Below, in pieces: positions 22,490 to 31,101 of a stretch of 64,000 nucleotides of DNA. The stretch is from an uncultured Oscillospiraceae bacterium (GTDB taxonomy: Bacteria > Bacillota > Clostridia > Oscillospirales > Oscillospiraceae). The stretch is taken from NCBI GenBank assembly GCA_949935795.1, contig CATLFX010000003.1, positions 45,562-109,561 of the forward strand, in the 5' to 3' direction. The number at the start of each line of letters is the position of its first letter. Position 1 is the first letter of the stretch. A model generated the notes under the pieces. It did no database searches, was not told the origin of the DNA, and was given only the letters and a program-made list of their open reading frames with translations. A program made the position numbers and the translations under genes.

Positions 22490-22903
22490 ATGAATATTGC
22501 CCTGATGAGCCACGACAACAAAAAAGAACTAATGGTCCAATTCTGCATCGCCTACTGCGGCATCCTCTCCAAGCACACCGTCTGCGCCACCAGCAACACC
22601 GGCCGTCAGGTGGCGGAGGCCACCGGCCTGCCGGTCCAGCTTTTCCTGGCCCACGCTCAGGGCGGCTCTCAGCAGATCGGCGCCCGCATTGCCTACGACG
22701 AGATCGACATGGTGCTGTTTTTCAACGACCCCACCTCCGACGAGCTGGAAAAGGACCTGAGCTACATTATCAACCTGTGCGACCAGCACAACGTGCCCGT
22801 GGCCACCAACTCCGCTACGGCGGAGATGCTGATTCACGGCCTGGCCCGGGGCGACCTGGATTGGCGGCTCATCAGCCATCCCACCGCGCCATTAAAGGTG
22901 TAA
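22490..22903 (+). CDS. mgsA: Methylglyoxal synthase
   Basis: A 137-residue MgsA converting dihydroxyacetone phosphate to methylglyoxal and phosphate, a bypass of glycolysis under phosphate stress. The typical sequence blocks are ALMSHDNKKELM with its catalytic His at the start, ATSNTGRQVAEATGLPV, the GGSQQIGARIA phosphate loop, and VLFFNDPTSDELEKD carrying the catalytic aspartate. A GAAAGGA ribosome site precedes the ATG. It lies 45 bp after the MinD-like gene and is probably read with it. Confidence 0.96.
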   Translation: MNIALMSHDNKKELMVQFCIAYCGILSKHTVCATSNTGRQVAEATGLPVQLFLAHAQGGSQQIGARIAYDEIDMVLFFNDPTSDELEKDLSYIINLCDQHNVPVATNSATAEMLIHGLARGDLDWRLISHPTAPLKV

Positions 22904-22906
22904 GCC

Positions 22907-22934
22907 TTGACATTTTCCACAGGACTGATATAAT
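22907..22934 (+). promoter_or_regulatory. Promoter of hisS
   Basis: TTGACA and TATAAT are 16 bases apart. The roughly 75-base leader that follows contains ACGCCCGC and GCGGGGGCGT, which could pair before TTGTGTTTTT, a weak attenuator candidate. Confidence 0.75.
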
Positions 22935-23014
22935 ATCCACGCCCGCAAACGGTTCTACGCTCTCGTCCCGGCATGGGGGCGGGGGCGTTGTGTTTTTGAA
23001 AGGAGAAATTCAAC

Positions 23015-24382
23015 ATGGCCAAGCAAAAGCCCCGCACCCTGTCCGGGTTCATGGAGCTGCTCCCAGCCCGGCAGGCTCAATTTGAACGGATGACAGAGCT
23101 GCTGCGCCGCTCTTATTCCCTTTACGGCTTCACCCCGCTGGACACCCCCATCATCGAGGCCAGTGAAGTGCTGCTGGCCAAGGCGGGCGGCGAGACGGAA
23201 AAGCAGATTTACCGCTTCACCAAAGGGGACTCCGACCTGTCCCTGCGGTTCGATTTGACTGTGCCGCTGGCCAAGTATGTGGCCCTCCACTACGCCGACC
23301 TGTCCTTCCCCTTCCGGCGGTTCCAGATCGGCAAGGTGTACCGGGGGGAGCGGGCCCAGCGGGGCCGGTTCCGGGAGTTTTATCAGGCGGATATCGACGT
23401 GATCGGCGACGGCAAATTGGACATCATCAACGAGGCGGAGATTCCCGCCATCATCTGCCAGACCTTTACCGCCCTGGGGCTGAAGAACTTCCAGATTCGG
23501 GTGAACAACCGGAAGGTGCTCAACGGGTTTTACGCCATGCTGGGCCTGACGGACAAGGCCGGGGACGTGATGCGCACTGTGGACAAGCTGCCCAAGATCG
23601 GGGCGGACAAGGTGCGGGAAATGCTCACCGGGGAGGAGATCGCCCTCACCCAGGAGCAGGCGGAGGAAATCTTGCAGTTTATCTCCATTACGGGCAGTAA
23701 TAAGTGCGTCCTTGATTCCCTGGAGAAATACCGCGGCCGCCACGAGCTGTTTGACCAAGGGCTGGACGAGCTGTCCACCGTGGTGAAATACCTGGGAGAC
23801 TTCGGCGTACCCGAGGAGAAGTTCAACCTGGACCTGACCATCGCCCGGGGACTGGACTACTACACCGGCACCGTCTACGAGACCTTTATGACCGGCCACC
23901 CGGAGATCGGCTCCATCTGTTCCGGGGGACGGTATGACAACTTAGCGGAATATTACACTGATAAACAACTTCCCGGCGTCGGTATTTCCATCGGCCTCAC
24001 CCGGCTGTTCTACGTGCTGGAAGAGCAGAACTACCTCAACGACGACCTGAACACCGCCCCCGCCGACGTGCTCATTCTGCCCATGACGGAAGACCTCTCC
24101 CCCGCCATCGCCTTTGCCACAAAACTGAGGGCGGCGGGGGTGCGGGCCCAGCTGTACACCGAGCCCAAAAAGTTCAAGCAGAAAATGAGCTACGCCGACA
24201 AGCTGGGGGTCCCCTTCGCCGCTTTTCTGGGGGAGGACGAGATCAGCCAGGGCAAGGTGTCCCTGAAGGATATGCGCACCGGGGAGCAGAAGCTGCTGGA
24301 CATGGACCAGGCGGCCCAGGCCGTGCTGGAAGCGCTGGAGGCGGAGCGGAACGCAGCCCCCATCCGGGAGACGGAGAAGTGA
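23015..24382 (+). CDS. hisS: Histidyl-tRNA synthetase
   Basis: A 455-residue class II synthetase. Motif 2 is visible as YRGERAQRGRFREFYQADID near residue 109, the His-A loop as ARGLDYYTGTVYE near residue 280 and motif 3 as GSICSGGRYDNL. The C-terminal anticodon-binding domain (DVLILPMTEDL onward) is complete. In many Clostridia hisS and aspS are adjacent; here a divergent XRE module separates them. Confidence 0.97.
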   Translation: MAKQKPRTLSGFMELLPARQAQFERMTELLRRSYSLYGFTPLDTPIIEASEVLLAKAGGETEKQIYRFTKGDSDLSLRFDLTVPLAKYVALHYADLSFPFRRFQIGKVYRGERAQRGRFREFYQADIDVIGDGKLDIINEAEIPAIICQTFTALGLKNFQIRVNNRKVLNGFYAMLGLTDKAGDVMRTVDKLPKIGADKVREMLTGEEIALTQEQAEEILQFISITGSNKCVLDSLEKYRGRHELFDQGLDELSTVVKYLGDFGVPEEKFNLDLTIARGLDYYTGTVYETFMTGHPEIGSICSGGRYDNLAEYYTDKQLPGVGISIGLTRLFYVLEEQNYLNDDLNTAPADVLILPMTEDLSPAIAFATKLRAAGVRAQLYTEPKKFKQKMSYADKLGVPFAAFLGEDEISQGKVSLKDMRTGEQKLLDMDQAAQAVLEALEAERNAAPIRETEK

Positions 24383-24395
24383 TCTTTCCCCATCC

Positions 24396-24638
24396 TTACA
24401 GGGAAAGTAATTCCCGCGCCAAAGCTAACCCCGTTTTCAGCCCCGCCTGGAAATAGACTTCCTGCATTACAGCACCCTCCGCAACAGCGGCATCCCAAAT
24501 GTTCAACGCGGCATCATCTCCAACAAGTTTCCGCAATTGCTGATAACATGCTTCCCCTTCCTTCGGCTCTGTTTCCGCTTGACTTGCGGACAAATTCTTT
24601 GTATACTCGTCAAATAACAATGTGATGATTTCCAACAT
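24396..24638 (-). CDS. Small helical protein, partner of a second XRE repressor
   Basis: An 80-residue protein of unknown function with GGAGG nine bases before its ATG. It is predicted all-helical, and its C-terminal FQAGLKTGLALARELLSL resembles the end of the 9230-9487 protein and of DUF6809-like proteins. It is less GC-rich than hisS and aspS, hinting at separate ancestry. It has a perfect consensus promoter overlapped by operators and faces the XRE gene, exactly the design of the 8933-9487 module. Confidence 0.72.
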   Translation of the reverse strand: MLEIITLLFDEYTKNLSASQAETEPKEGEACYQQLRKLVGDDAALNIWDAAVAEGAVMQEVYFQAGLKTGLALARELLSL

Positions 24639-24659
24639 TACAATACCTCCAATTTACGT

Positions 24660-24700
24660 CTTATCAGTCATATTATAATACGTCTGATAAGTCATGTCAA
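24660..24700 (-). promoter_or_regulatory. Consensus promoter with inverted operators
   Basis: On the minus strand TTGACA (24695-24700) and TATAAT (24672-24677) are 17 bases apart. CTTATCAG (24660-24667) and CTGATAAG (24684-24691) form an inverted pair around the -10 box and are the likely binding sites of the divergent XRE protein. Confidence 0.85.
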
Positions 24701-24717
24701 GAGGGGAATGAAATATT

Positions 24718-24933
24718 TTGTTTACAGAGCGTCTTTCCCTGCTCCGCAAAGAATCCGGCATGACGCAGCAGCAGGTAGCAAATATGATTCAAATCACCTT
24801 ACGTCAATATCAGCGTTTTGAAAAGGGAGAACAAAAGCCAGGCTATGACAACCTGATAAAATTGGCGGATTGTTTTCAGGTGTCGCTTGACTATTTGACC
24901 GGACGTTCAACGTCAAAAGAGACCCTACCATAG
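24718..24933 (+). CDS. XRE-family repressor of the second divergent module
   Basis: A 71-residue helix-turn-helix protein (RLSLLRKESGMTQQQVANMI, TLRQYQRFEKGEQKP, FQVSLDYLTGRS), starting at TTG with GAGGGG eleven bases upstream. It closely matches the 8933-9142 repressor in length and layout. Being next to the strong, operator-laden promoter of the 24396-24638 gene, it is probably its repressor. It is 60 bp upstream of aspS in the same direction and may be co-transcribed with it. Confidence 0.85.
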   Translation: MFTERLSLLRKESGMTQQQVANMIQITLRQYQRFEKGEQKPGYDNLIKLADCFQVSLDYLTGRSTSKETLP

Positions 24934-24994
24934 CTGCTAGTTCAGTACAAATAGAAATATATGAGAGCAATAATACAAATAGGAGTTGATTGCA

Positions 24995-26773
24995 ATGGTT
25001 CAATCACGCACCCACACCTGCAATGACCTGCGTATGGAGCACGCGGGCCAGCAGGTCAAATTAGTAGGCTGGATGGAAAACGTCCGGGAGGTGGGCCAGA
25101 ACCTGGCCTTCCTGGTCCTCCGGGATTTCTACGGCACGACCCAGGTGGTCATCGAAACCGAGGACATGATGGCGGCGGTGAAGGGGCTGAACAAGGAGTC
25201 CACCATTTCGGTGGAGGGCGTGGTCCGGGAGCGGGACAGCAAAAACCCCAAGCTGCCCACCGGCGACATTGAGGTGGTGCCCTCCAAGATCGAGGTGCTG
25301 GGCCGCTGCCGCCACAACGAGCTGCCCTTCCAGATCAACCGCTCCCGGGAGGCGGACGAGACCCAGCGGCTGAAGTACCGCTATCTGGACCTGCGCAATC
25401 CCGAGGTGAAAAACAACATCATCCTGCGGTGCAGCGTGGTGGCCGCCCTCCGCGCCGCCATGCTGGCCGAGGGATTTTTGGAGATCACCACCCCCATCCT
25501 CACCGCCTCCTCCCCCGAGGGCGCTCGGGACTACCTGGTGCCCTCTCGGAAGCACCCCGGCAAATTCTACGCCCTGCCCCAGGCCCCCCAGCAGTTCAAG
25601 CAGCTGCTGATGGCCTCCGGCTTTGACCGCTACTTCCAGATCGCCCCCTGCTTCCGGGACGAGGACGCCCGGGGGGACCGCTCCCCCGGCGAGTTCTATC
25701 AGCTGGACATGGAGATGGCCTTTGCCGACCAGGACGACGTGTTTGCCGTGCTGGAGCGTGTCCTCCCCCCCATTTTCGCCGAGTACGGCAAGTACAACGT
25801 GGCCTCCGCAGCCCCCTTCCAGCGTATTCCCTACTTGGAGGCTATGGACAAATACGGCTCCGACAAGCCGGACCTGCGCATTGACCTGACCCTCACCGAC
25901 GCCACCAGCCTGCTGGCCGGGTGCGGCTTCGGTCCCTTTGAGGGAAACACCGTCAAGGCCATTGTGGTGACGGACTTCTCCGGCACCCGGAAGCAGATTG
26001 ACAAGCTGTGCGCCGACGTGGAGGTGCAGTCCGGGGAAAAGGCCTACTGGTTCCGCTATGACGAGAACAAGGAGATCGTGGGCGGCATCGCCAAGTTTAT
26101 CCAGCCCATCAAGGATCAGGTGGTGGAGGCCCTGGGTCTCACCCCCGGCTGCTTCGTGGGCCTGACGGCGGGCAAGCTGCTGGCCGCGCAAAAGACGGCT
26201 GGCGTGTTGAGAAACAAGCTGGGGGCCTTCTGCCCCGCCCACATGGATACCGAACGGTACGAATTCTGCTGGATCGTGGACTTCCCCATGTACGAGATCG
26301 GGGAGGAGTCCGGCGAATTGGAGTTCTGCCACAACCCCTTCTCCATGCCCAACGGCGGGCTGGAGATTCTGCAAAAGGCGGCGGCCGGGGAGGTGGACCC
26401 CCTGACCATCACCGCGTTCCAGTACGATCTGGTGTGCAACGGCGTGGAGCTGTCCTCCGGGGCCGTGCGAAACCACGATCCTGAGATCATGATCGAGGCC
26501 TTCCAGCTGGTACGGCTGGGAGAGGAAGACGTGAAGGCCAAATTCCCCGCCATGTACAACGCCTTCACCTACGGCGCGCCTCCCCACGCGGGCATCGCGC
26601 CGGGCGTGGACCGCATGGTCATGCTGCTGGCCGGGGAGGACTCCATCCGGGAGATTATCCCCTTCCCCATGAATAAGAACGCCCAGGACGTGATGATGGG
26701 AGCGCCGTCCTTCGTGGAGCAGAAGCAGCTGGACGAGCTCAACATCGCGTGCACTGCAAAGGAAGAGGAATAA
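24995..26773 (+). CDS. aspS: Aspartyl-tRNA synthetase
   Basis: A 592-residue bacterial-type AspRS. The N-terminal OB-fold anticodon domain (VKLVGWMENVREVGQNLAFL) is followed by motif 2 (FRDEDARGDRSPGEFYQLDM), the inserted GAD domain at about 290-410 and motif 3 (APGVDRMVMLLAGEDSIREI). The GAD insertion marks the bacterial form. I chose the ATG at 24995 because AGGAG lies nine bases upstream. Whether it is discriminating or also charges tRNA-Asn cannot be told; no gatCAB is in the window. Confidence 0.97.
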   Translation: MVQSRTHTCNDLRMEHAGQQVKLVGWMENVREVGQNLAFLVLRDFYGTTQVVIETEDMMAAVKGLNKESTISVEGVVRERDSKNPKLPTGDIEVVPSKIEVLGRCRHNELPFQINRSREADETQRLKYRYLDLRNPEVKNNIILRCSVVAALRAAMLAEGFLEITTPILTASSPEGARDYLVPSRKHPGKFYALPQAPQQFKQLLMASGFDRYFQIAPCFRDEDARGDRSPGEFYQLDMEMAFADQDDVFAVLERVLPPIFAEYGKYNVASAAPFQRIPYLEAMDKYGSDKPDLRIDLTLTDATSLLAGCGFGPFEGNTVKAIVVTDFSGTRKQIDKLCADVEVQSGEKAYWFRYDENKEIVGGIAKFIQPIKDQVVEALGLTPGCFVGLTAGKLLAAQKTAGVLRNKLGAFCPAHMDTERYEFCWIVDFPMYEIGEESGELEFCHNPFSMPNGGLEILQKAAAGEVDPLTITAFQYDLVCNGVELSSGAVRNHDPEIMIEAFQLVRLGEEDVKAKFPAMYNAFTYGAPPHAGIAPGVDRMVMLLAGEDSIREIIPFPMNKNAQDVMMGAPSFVEQKQLDELNIACTAKEEE

Positions 26774-27028
26774 AAAGGGCCCTCTGCCGCTGAGAGCATG
26801 GTTGATAAGGAACCATACAAAACTTAACAAAGAGACAGGCACTTATCGAAAAGCCATGCCAATGTGACACAATTTAATGCCCCGGAAAAAGCGATTGGCG
26901 GTCCATTTTTCGTCATGGATATTCAGCCGAATACAGATGATTTACGCCCGTCAATTCCCGTGTGCTCCACTGGTTCATCCTCTTGTGGAATACAGGTTCT
27001 GAGCGCTTCTTTTCAAAGAAAAAGTATC
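26774..27028. other. Intergenic stretch between aspS and ldh
   Basis: About 250 bp with no supported gene. The only structure I see is a short A/T-rich palindrome TTCTTTTCAAAGAAAAAG at 27007-27024, related to the type 2 repeats. No Rex-like operator is evident. Confidence 0.5.
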
Positions 27029-27075
27029 ACCCTTCCGCTTTTGGGCACACTAACCCAAAAACGGAAGGGGTTTTT
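27029..27075 (+). terminator. Terminator-like hairpin overlapping the ldh ribosome site
   Basis: CCCTTCCGCTTTTGGG pairs with CCCAAAAACGGAAGGGG and is followed by TTTTT. Its right arm contains GGAAGGGG, the only ribosome-binding sequence before the ldh ATG at 27079, so folding would both stop transcription and hide that site. Confidence 0.75.
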
Positions 27076-27078
27076 CTC

Positions 27079-28026
27079 ATGCTCAACCATCGCAAGGCCG
27101 CTGTCATCGGCTGTGGGTTCGTGGGCTCCTCCATTGCCTTCAGTCTGATCCAGCGGGGGCTGTTCAGCGAGCTGGTGCTCATCGACCGCAACCAGGACAA
27201 GGCCGTAGGCGAGGCCATGGACCTGAGCCACGGCCTGCCCTATATCGCCGCCATGGACGTACACGCCGGGTCTTACGACGACCTGTCCGACTGCGCCCTT
27301 ATCGTGGTCACCGCTGGGGCCAACCAGAAGCCCGGCCAGACCCGTCTGGAGCTCATCGGCCAGAACGTGGATATTCTGAACTCCATCATCCCACAGATCA
27401 CCGCGCGGCCCTTTGAGGGGATTCTGCTCATCGTGTCCAACCCGGTGGACGTGCTCACCTACGCCGCGTTTCGTATTTCCGGCTACCCCGCCCACCGGGT
27501 GATGGGGTCGGGCACGGTGCTGGACTCCGCCCGCCTGCGCTACCTGCTGGGGGAGCACCTGGACGTGGACAGCCGGTCCATCCATGCGGTCATCGTTGGG
27601 GAGCACGGGGACAGTGAGCTGGCGGTGTGGAGCGGGGCCAACGTGTCCGGGGTGCCCCTGGACGATTTCTGCACCATGCGGGGCCGCACCGACCACGAGA
27701 GTGCCCGGGAGCGCATCTACGCTGACGTGCGGGACAGCGCCTATGAGATTATCAAGCGCAAGGGTGCGACCTATTACGGCATCGCCATGGCGGTGGCCCG
27801 CATCGCTGAGTGCATTATGAAGGACGAGCGGGCCATCCTGCCCGTGTCGGTGGTGCTGGGGGGCCAGTACGGCCTGCGGGACCTGGCGCTGTCCATCCCG
27901 TCCATCGTGGGGCGGCGGGGGGTGGAGCAGATTTTGGAGATTCCCCTGGCGGACAGCGAGCGGGAGGCGCTGAATTCCTCCGCCGCCCAGCTCCGGGAGG
28001 TCATCGGGGAACTGGACCTGCCGTGA
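27079..28026 (+). CDS. ldh: L-lactate dehydrogenase
   Basis: A 315-residue NAD-dependent enzyme reducing pyruvate to L-lactate. The Rossmann motif is GCGFVGSSIAFSL, the substrate loop AGANQKPGQTR places Gln at 83 (the residue that favours pyruvate over oxaloacetate) and Arg at 89, and GEHGDSE holds the catalytic His176. The ATG at 27079 is preferred; the longer open frame begins inside the upstream palindromes. The allosteric fructose-bisphosphate site cannot be judged. Expression is likely tuned by the hairpin that covers its ribosome site. Confidence 0.94.
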   Translation: MLNHRKAAVIGCGFVGSSIAFSLIQRGLFSELVLIDRNQDKAVGEAMDLSHGLPYIAAMDVHAGSYDDLSDCALIVVTAGANQKPGQTRLELIGQNVDILNSIIPQITARPFEGILLIVSNPVDVLTYAAFRISGYPAHRVMGSGTVLDSARLRYLLGEHLDVDSRSIHAVIVGEHGDSELAVWSGANVSGVPLDDFCTMRGRTDHESARERIYADVRDSAYEIIKRKGATYYGIAMAVARIAECIMKDERAILPVSVVLGGQYGLRDLALSIPSIVGRRGVEQILEIPLADSEREALNSSAAQLREVIGELDLP

Positions 28027-28037
28027 CGGTCAAGGGC

Positions 28038-28086
28038 CTTCCTTTTTCTTTGGGAAAGAAAAAGGAAGCGAAAAAGAAACTTTTAA
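28038..28086 (+). repeat. A/T-rich hairpin element type 2, copy d
   Basis: CTTCCTTTTTCTTT, GGG, AAAGAAAAAGGAAG, then CGAAAAAGAAACTTTTAA, starting about 12 bases after the ldh stop codon in the same orientation. Confidence 0.78.
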
Positions 28087-28144
28087 CCGCTGACGGTCTG
28101 CGGCAGAACCTGGGACGTTACCGCCCGGCGACGGAAATAGAAAG

Positions 28145-28168
28145 GGCCCCCGGCGTACGCCGGGGGCC
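28145..28168. terminator. GC-rich palindromic terminator after the BlaR1-like gene
   Basis: A perfect 24-base palindrome (GGCCCCCGGCGT and its complement) followed on the minus strand by CTTTCTATTTCC. It closes the minus-strand blaI-blaR1 unit and may also stop ldh transcripts. Confidence 0.75.
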
Positions 28169-28176
28169 GGGTTTGT

Positions 28177-30420
28177 TTAGTGATGGCCGTTTCCGTGGTG
28201 GTTTTGGTGGTGCTGGCCGCTGGACACAGGCACAGCGGAAGGAACGGGCGCGGGCTGCTTGCCAGTCTGGCCCTTGTAGGTTACGCCATCGTCGTGGGTG
28301 TGGATGCCGCTGATGGTGCATCCGGAGAAATCGCAGATGGGCAGGGTCCCCAAATAGCAAACGCCGTCATGGTAGTGGCTGCCGCCGTTTTGGCAGTTTT
28401 CCACGGGACAGGGAAATGTAACGTGCCCGCTGTACTTCGCCACGCCGTGCTTGTGGGGCTCGTAATCCTTACACTCCGGCAGGGAGCAGAGGGGCAGGGT
28501 CATAATGGCGTAGCCGCCGGTCTCGTTGGCGTAGAGGCCGGACATCTCGCCAGCGCTCTTCAAATCCTGCTTCGCGCTGGCGTACATACCGTCCGCCTCT
28601 GCTTGGGTCATTTCCCCGTCCGCCGCCAGCTTGTTCAGCAGGGACTTATACTCCTCCAGCTCCATCTGCTGCTGGCCGATGATGTCAAATTCGGCGACAT
28701 TCGGGTCTGTCTCTATTATATAGTCGTAAAACCTGGACCCTACAATGCCGCCGTCCGCCGACACGGAATTGCCGTCCTCGTCAAAGGTGGGGAGCTCCAC
28801 GTTATAGTCCGAAGCCGTCTTGCCCTCGTTGTACTTGATGTCTCCCTCGCCCAGGAGTGAGCCAAGCATGTCGCTGATATCCTCCCCTTCCTCCTCCACA
28901 TAGGTGGGCAGGTCGGGGTATGAGGGGTTCAGCACATAACCGTTGATTACGGTGTCCGGGTCCACGGGGACCAGTTTTCCGTTTTCGTCCTCATAGTACA
29001 GGGGCTGGAGCATTTGACCGGGGTCCACAAACCGGGACTGCATCTCGCCGTTGACCTGGAAAACACCGATGCCGTAACACCAGCTCTCCCCCGCGCCGTC
29101 GTCGTACCAAAACAGCTTCAGCTCGCCCCGGCGGGCCTTGGCCAGCATTTCCTCGGTGTCGGCCAGCCTCTGGTCGGCCTCCGCCTGGGTGAGCTGGCCG
29201 TCGGCCACCTTTTTGTCCAGCATCTTTTTCATCTCGGACAGGTCCACATCGTCCGGGTCGATCTCGGGGAAGCCGGACTGGATCTCCTTGGTCTTGTCCG
29301 GCAGGGGCGTCATTTCAGAAGCGCTCTTTTCGCTGCTGTAGGCGTCCTGGGTGCTGACGTTCTTGCCATCGCCCAGCTCCGCCGGGACATAGCTGATGGC
29401 GAGCTGTTCCTCCTCGGTCAGGGAAAAATACCAGTCCAGCCAGTCCAGGGTCCCCTGAGACAGCTGGTCGCGCTGGAAGGTTTGCCCGTGAAACTGGACT
29501 GTCTCGTCTGTTTTCGGCTCGCTGGCAAAGGCGGCGGTCACCGCCAGCACCAGGGCCAGGGAGAAAATCACCCCAATGATAGAAGTTTTCTTAAATTTCA
29601 TAACAGAAAGTATCCTTTCTTCGGCCGCTTTCCGGCCGAACGTCTGGCAGAAGGCGGGGCCCGTGTCCTGGGTGGCCAGGGTCACCAGGGCCTGAGCGTA
29701 CTGCGCCCGCTTGTCCGGACCCAGCTTTTTCAGCGCCGCCCGGTCACAGGCCAGCTCGATGTCCCGCCGCAGAAGGCACGACATGAGCCACACCGCCGGA
29801 TTCCACCAGTGTACCGCCAGGGCCTGCGCCATGACATAGTGCCACAGATTGTCCCGCCGGGCGGCGTGGACCCCCTCGTGGGCCAGCACACAGACCAGCT
29901 CCTCCCCGTCCAGGCCGGGGGAGAGCACCACTGTGGGCCGGGCCACGCCGAAGGTGAGGGGCGCGCCCTCCATCACGCCCTCCCGGAGGCGGGCGCATTT
30001 GGGCAGGGGGGCGTACCGGGGGTCGTCCCGCCCCAGGGGGATGGCGCATGCCACCGCCCGCCGGGTCCGTCCCCAGCTCAGCGCATACCGGACGGCCAGC
30101 ACCCCGCCCACCGCCAGCCATGCCGCCGCCAGCGCCATTTCCCAGGAAAAGGCCGGGGCGGCGGGCTGGGGCGCGGGGGCGCTGAGAGAGGGCGCGGGGA
30201 TGTATAACTGCGGCGTTTGGACGGGCGCGGGCTTGGCGAACAGCCCCCACAGGGACAGCACGCTCTCCGGGGCGGCGGGGGTGAGCAGGCGGAACAGGCA
30301 CACCGCCCACAGGGCCAGCCGGGCCTCAGGGATCAGGCGGTCCTTCAGCACCCGGCGCAGCAGGGCCACGGCCAGAATCAGCGCCGTGCCGTACGCGGCG
30401 TTTTGGAGCAATTGAGTCAT
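28177..30420 (-). CDS. BlaR1/MecR1-like M56 metalloprotease sensor with Cys/His-repeat tail
   Basis: A 747-residue membrane protein; the ATG at 30420 has GGGGTG six bases upstream. The N-terminal M56 domain has membrane helices at about 15, 35 and 95-115 and the zinc protease motif HEGVH at 181-185 followed by a conserved helix (FQLACD-like IELACDRAA). A further helix lies near residue 285, then a long outside region. No penicillin-binding serine motif is seen, so the ligand is not a beta-lactam. The tail carries three copies of C-x4-C-x5-H-x-H (Cys645, 671 and 696 begin them) and ends in a His/Asn-rich run. It pairs with the BlaI repressor; cleavage of BlaI on sensing is the expected mode, perhaps in response to a metal. 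Confidence 0.85.
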   Translation of the reverse strand: MTQLLQNAAYGTALILAVALLRRVLKDRLIPEARLALWAVCLFRLLTPAAPESVLSLWGLFAKPAPVQTPQLYIPAPSLSAPAPQPAAPAFSWEMALAAAWLAVGGVLAVRYALSWGRTRRAVACAIPLGRDDPRYAPLPKCARLREGVMEGAPLTFGVARPTVVLSPGLDGEELVCVLAHEGVHAARRDNLWHYVMAQALAVHWWNPAVWLMSCLLRRDIELACDRAALKKLGPDKRAQYAQALVTLATQDTGPAFCQTFGRKAAEERILSVMKFKKTSIIGVIFSLALVLAVTAAFASEPKTDETVQFHGQTFQRDQLSQGTLDWLDWYFSLTEEEQLAISYVPAELGDGKNVSTQDAYSSEKSASEMTPLPDKTKEIQSGFPEIDPDDVDLSEMKKMLDKKVADGQLTQAEADQRLADTEEMLAKARRGELKLFWYDDGAGESWCYGIGVFQVNGEMQSRFVDPGQMLQPLYYEDENGKLVPVDPDTVINGYVLNPSYPDLPTYVEEEGEDISDMLGSLLGEGDIKYNEGKTASDYNVELPTFDEDGNSVSADGGIVGSRFYDYIIETDPNVAEFDIIGQQQMELEEYKSLLNKLAADGEMTQAEADGMYASAKQDLKSAGEMSGLYANETGGYAIMTLPLCSLPECKDYEPHKHGVAKYSGHVTFPCPVENCQNGGSHYHDGVCYLGTLPICDFSGCTISGIHTHDDGVTYKGQTGKQPAPVPSAVPVSSGQHHQNHHGNGHH

Positions 30421-30519
30421 AAAATGCACCCCATAACAGTTTCCGATATTAGATGGCGTTTCGTCGCCGTGCGGTAATGTGACGGCACTGCCTGTGGCGG
30501 TAGCGAGCTAAAGCTCTTT

Positions 30520-30556
30520 TTGGTTACTTTTTCTCTCGAGAAAAAGTAACCTCTCG
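30520..30556 (-). repeat. A/T-rich hairpin element type 2, copy e
   Basis: GTTACTTTTTCTCGAG with its complement, then AAAAGAGCTTTAGCTCGCTACC on the minus strand. It contains the last codons of the blaI-like gene (frame ending SREKK). Confidence 0.65.
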
Positions 30557-30910
30557 AGAAAAAGAACTAATCAACGCCCGCAGCTGCTCGGCCTCCGCCG
30601 GGGTGAGGTCCTTTTCGCTGAGGAAGGCGGAGAGAAATTGGGTCTTGGACCCGCCAAACAGCCGGGTGATGAGGCTGTCCGTCTCCAGCCGCTGGACCTC
30701 CTGCCGGGAGACCAGCGGGGCGCACAGAAAGCCCGGGTCGGACCGGGCCACAGCCCCTTTGTCAATGAGCTTCTTGATGACGGTGTAGGTGGTGTTGCGG
30801 TTCCAGCCGCAGGAATCCGCCAGCTTCTTGGCCAGTGTCCCCGCTGTCTGGGGCCCCTCCGCCCACAGCGGCTCCATCACCTTCAGCTCAGAGTCGTACA
30901 GTTTTTCCAT
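30524..30910 (-). CDS. BlaI/MecI-family transcriptional repressor
   Basis: A 128-residue winged-helix repressor. YDSELKVMEPLWAEGPQTAG, WNRNTTYTVIKKLIDKGAV and the LISSF C-terminal region follow the BlaI/MecI/CopY pattern; the dimerisation helices are present. AGGAGG lies upstream of the ATG. The two operators in its promoter (ACTA-TAGT type palindromes) match the TACA/TGTA class in spacing and symmetry only. It is likely inactivated by the BlaR1-like sensor next to it. The final residues derive from a hairpin repeat, so the C-terminus is probably variable between strains. Confidence 0.92.
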   Translation of the reverse strand: MEKLYDSELKVMEPLWAEGPQTAGTLAKKLADSCGWNRNTTYTVIKKLIDKGAVARSDPGFLCAPLVSRQEVQRLETDSLITRLFGGSKTQFLSAFLSEKDLTPAEAEQLRALISSFSREVTFSREKK

Positions 30911-30950
30911 GGATGTGACCTCCTCTTGCGCGCCGGGGATAACGCAAATG

Positions 30951-31005
30951 ACTATCGCAATAGTAACCCTAAGAGGATACTACTACAATAGTCACTCCTT
31001 GTCAA
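30951..31005 (-). promoter_or_regulatory. blaI-blaR1 promoter with two operators
   Basis: On the minus strand TTGACA (31000-31005) and TAGTAT (30977-30982) are 17 bases apart. ACTACAATAGT (30982-30992) lies inside the promoter and ACTATCGCAATAGT (30951-30964) just downstream. Both are palindromes of the ACTA/TAGT kind, the likely BlaI sites. Confidence 0.85.
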
Positions 31006-31101
31006 TACGGTTTGAGGAAAAATTTTTTGTTTTTTGTGACCCGGCGGGGGCGTTTGTTGTGTATCATAGTAGAGAGATTCACAGGAGGGGAGGGAAAGGC
31101 C

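Noticed and set aside
26864..27148. A 94-codon frame before ldh
   Set aside because: It crosses the terminator-like hairpin and overlaps ldh out of frame, with no ribosome site.
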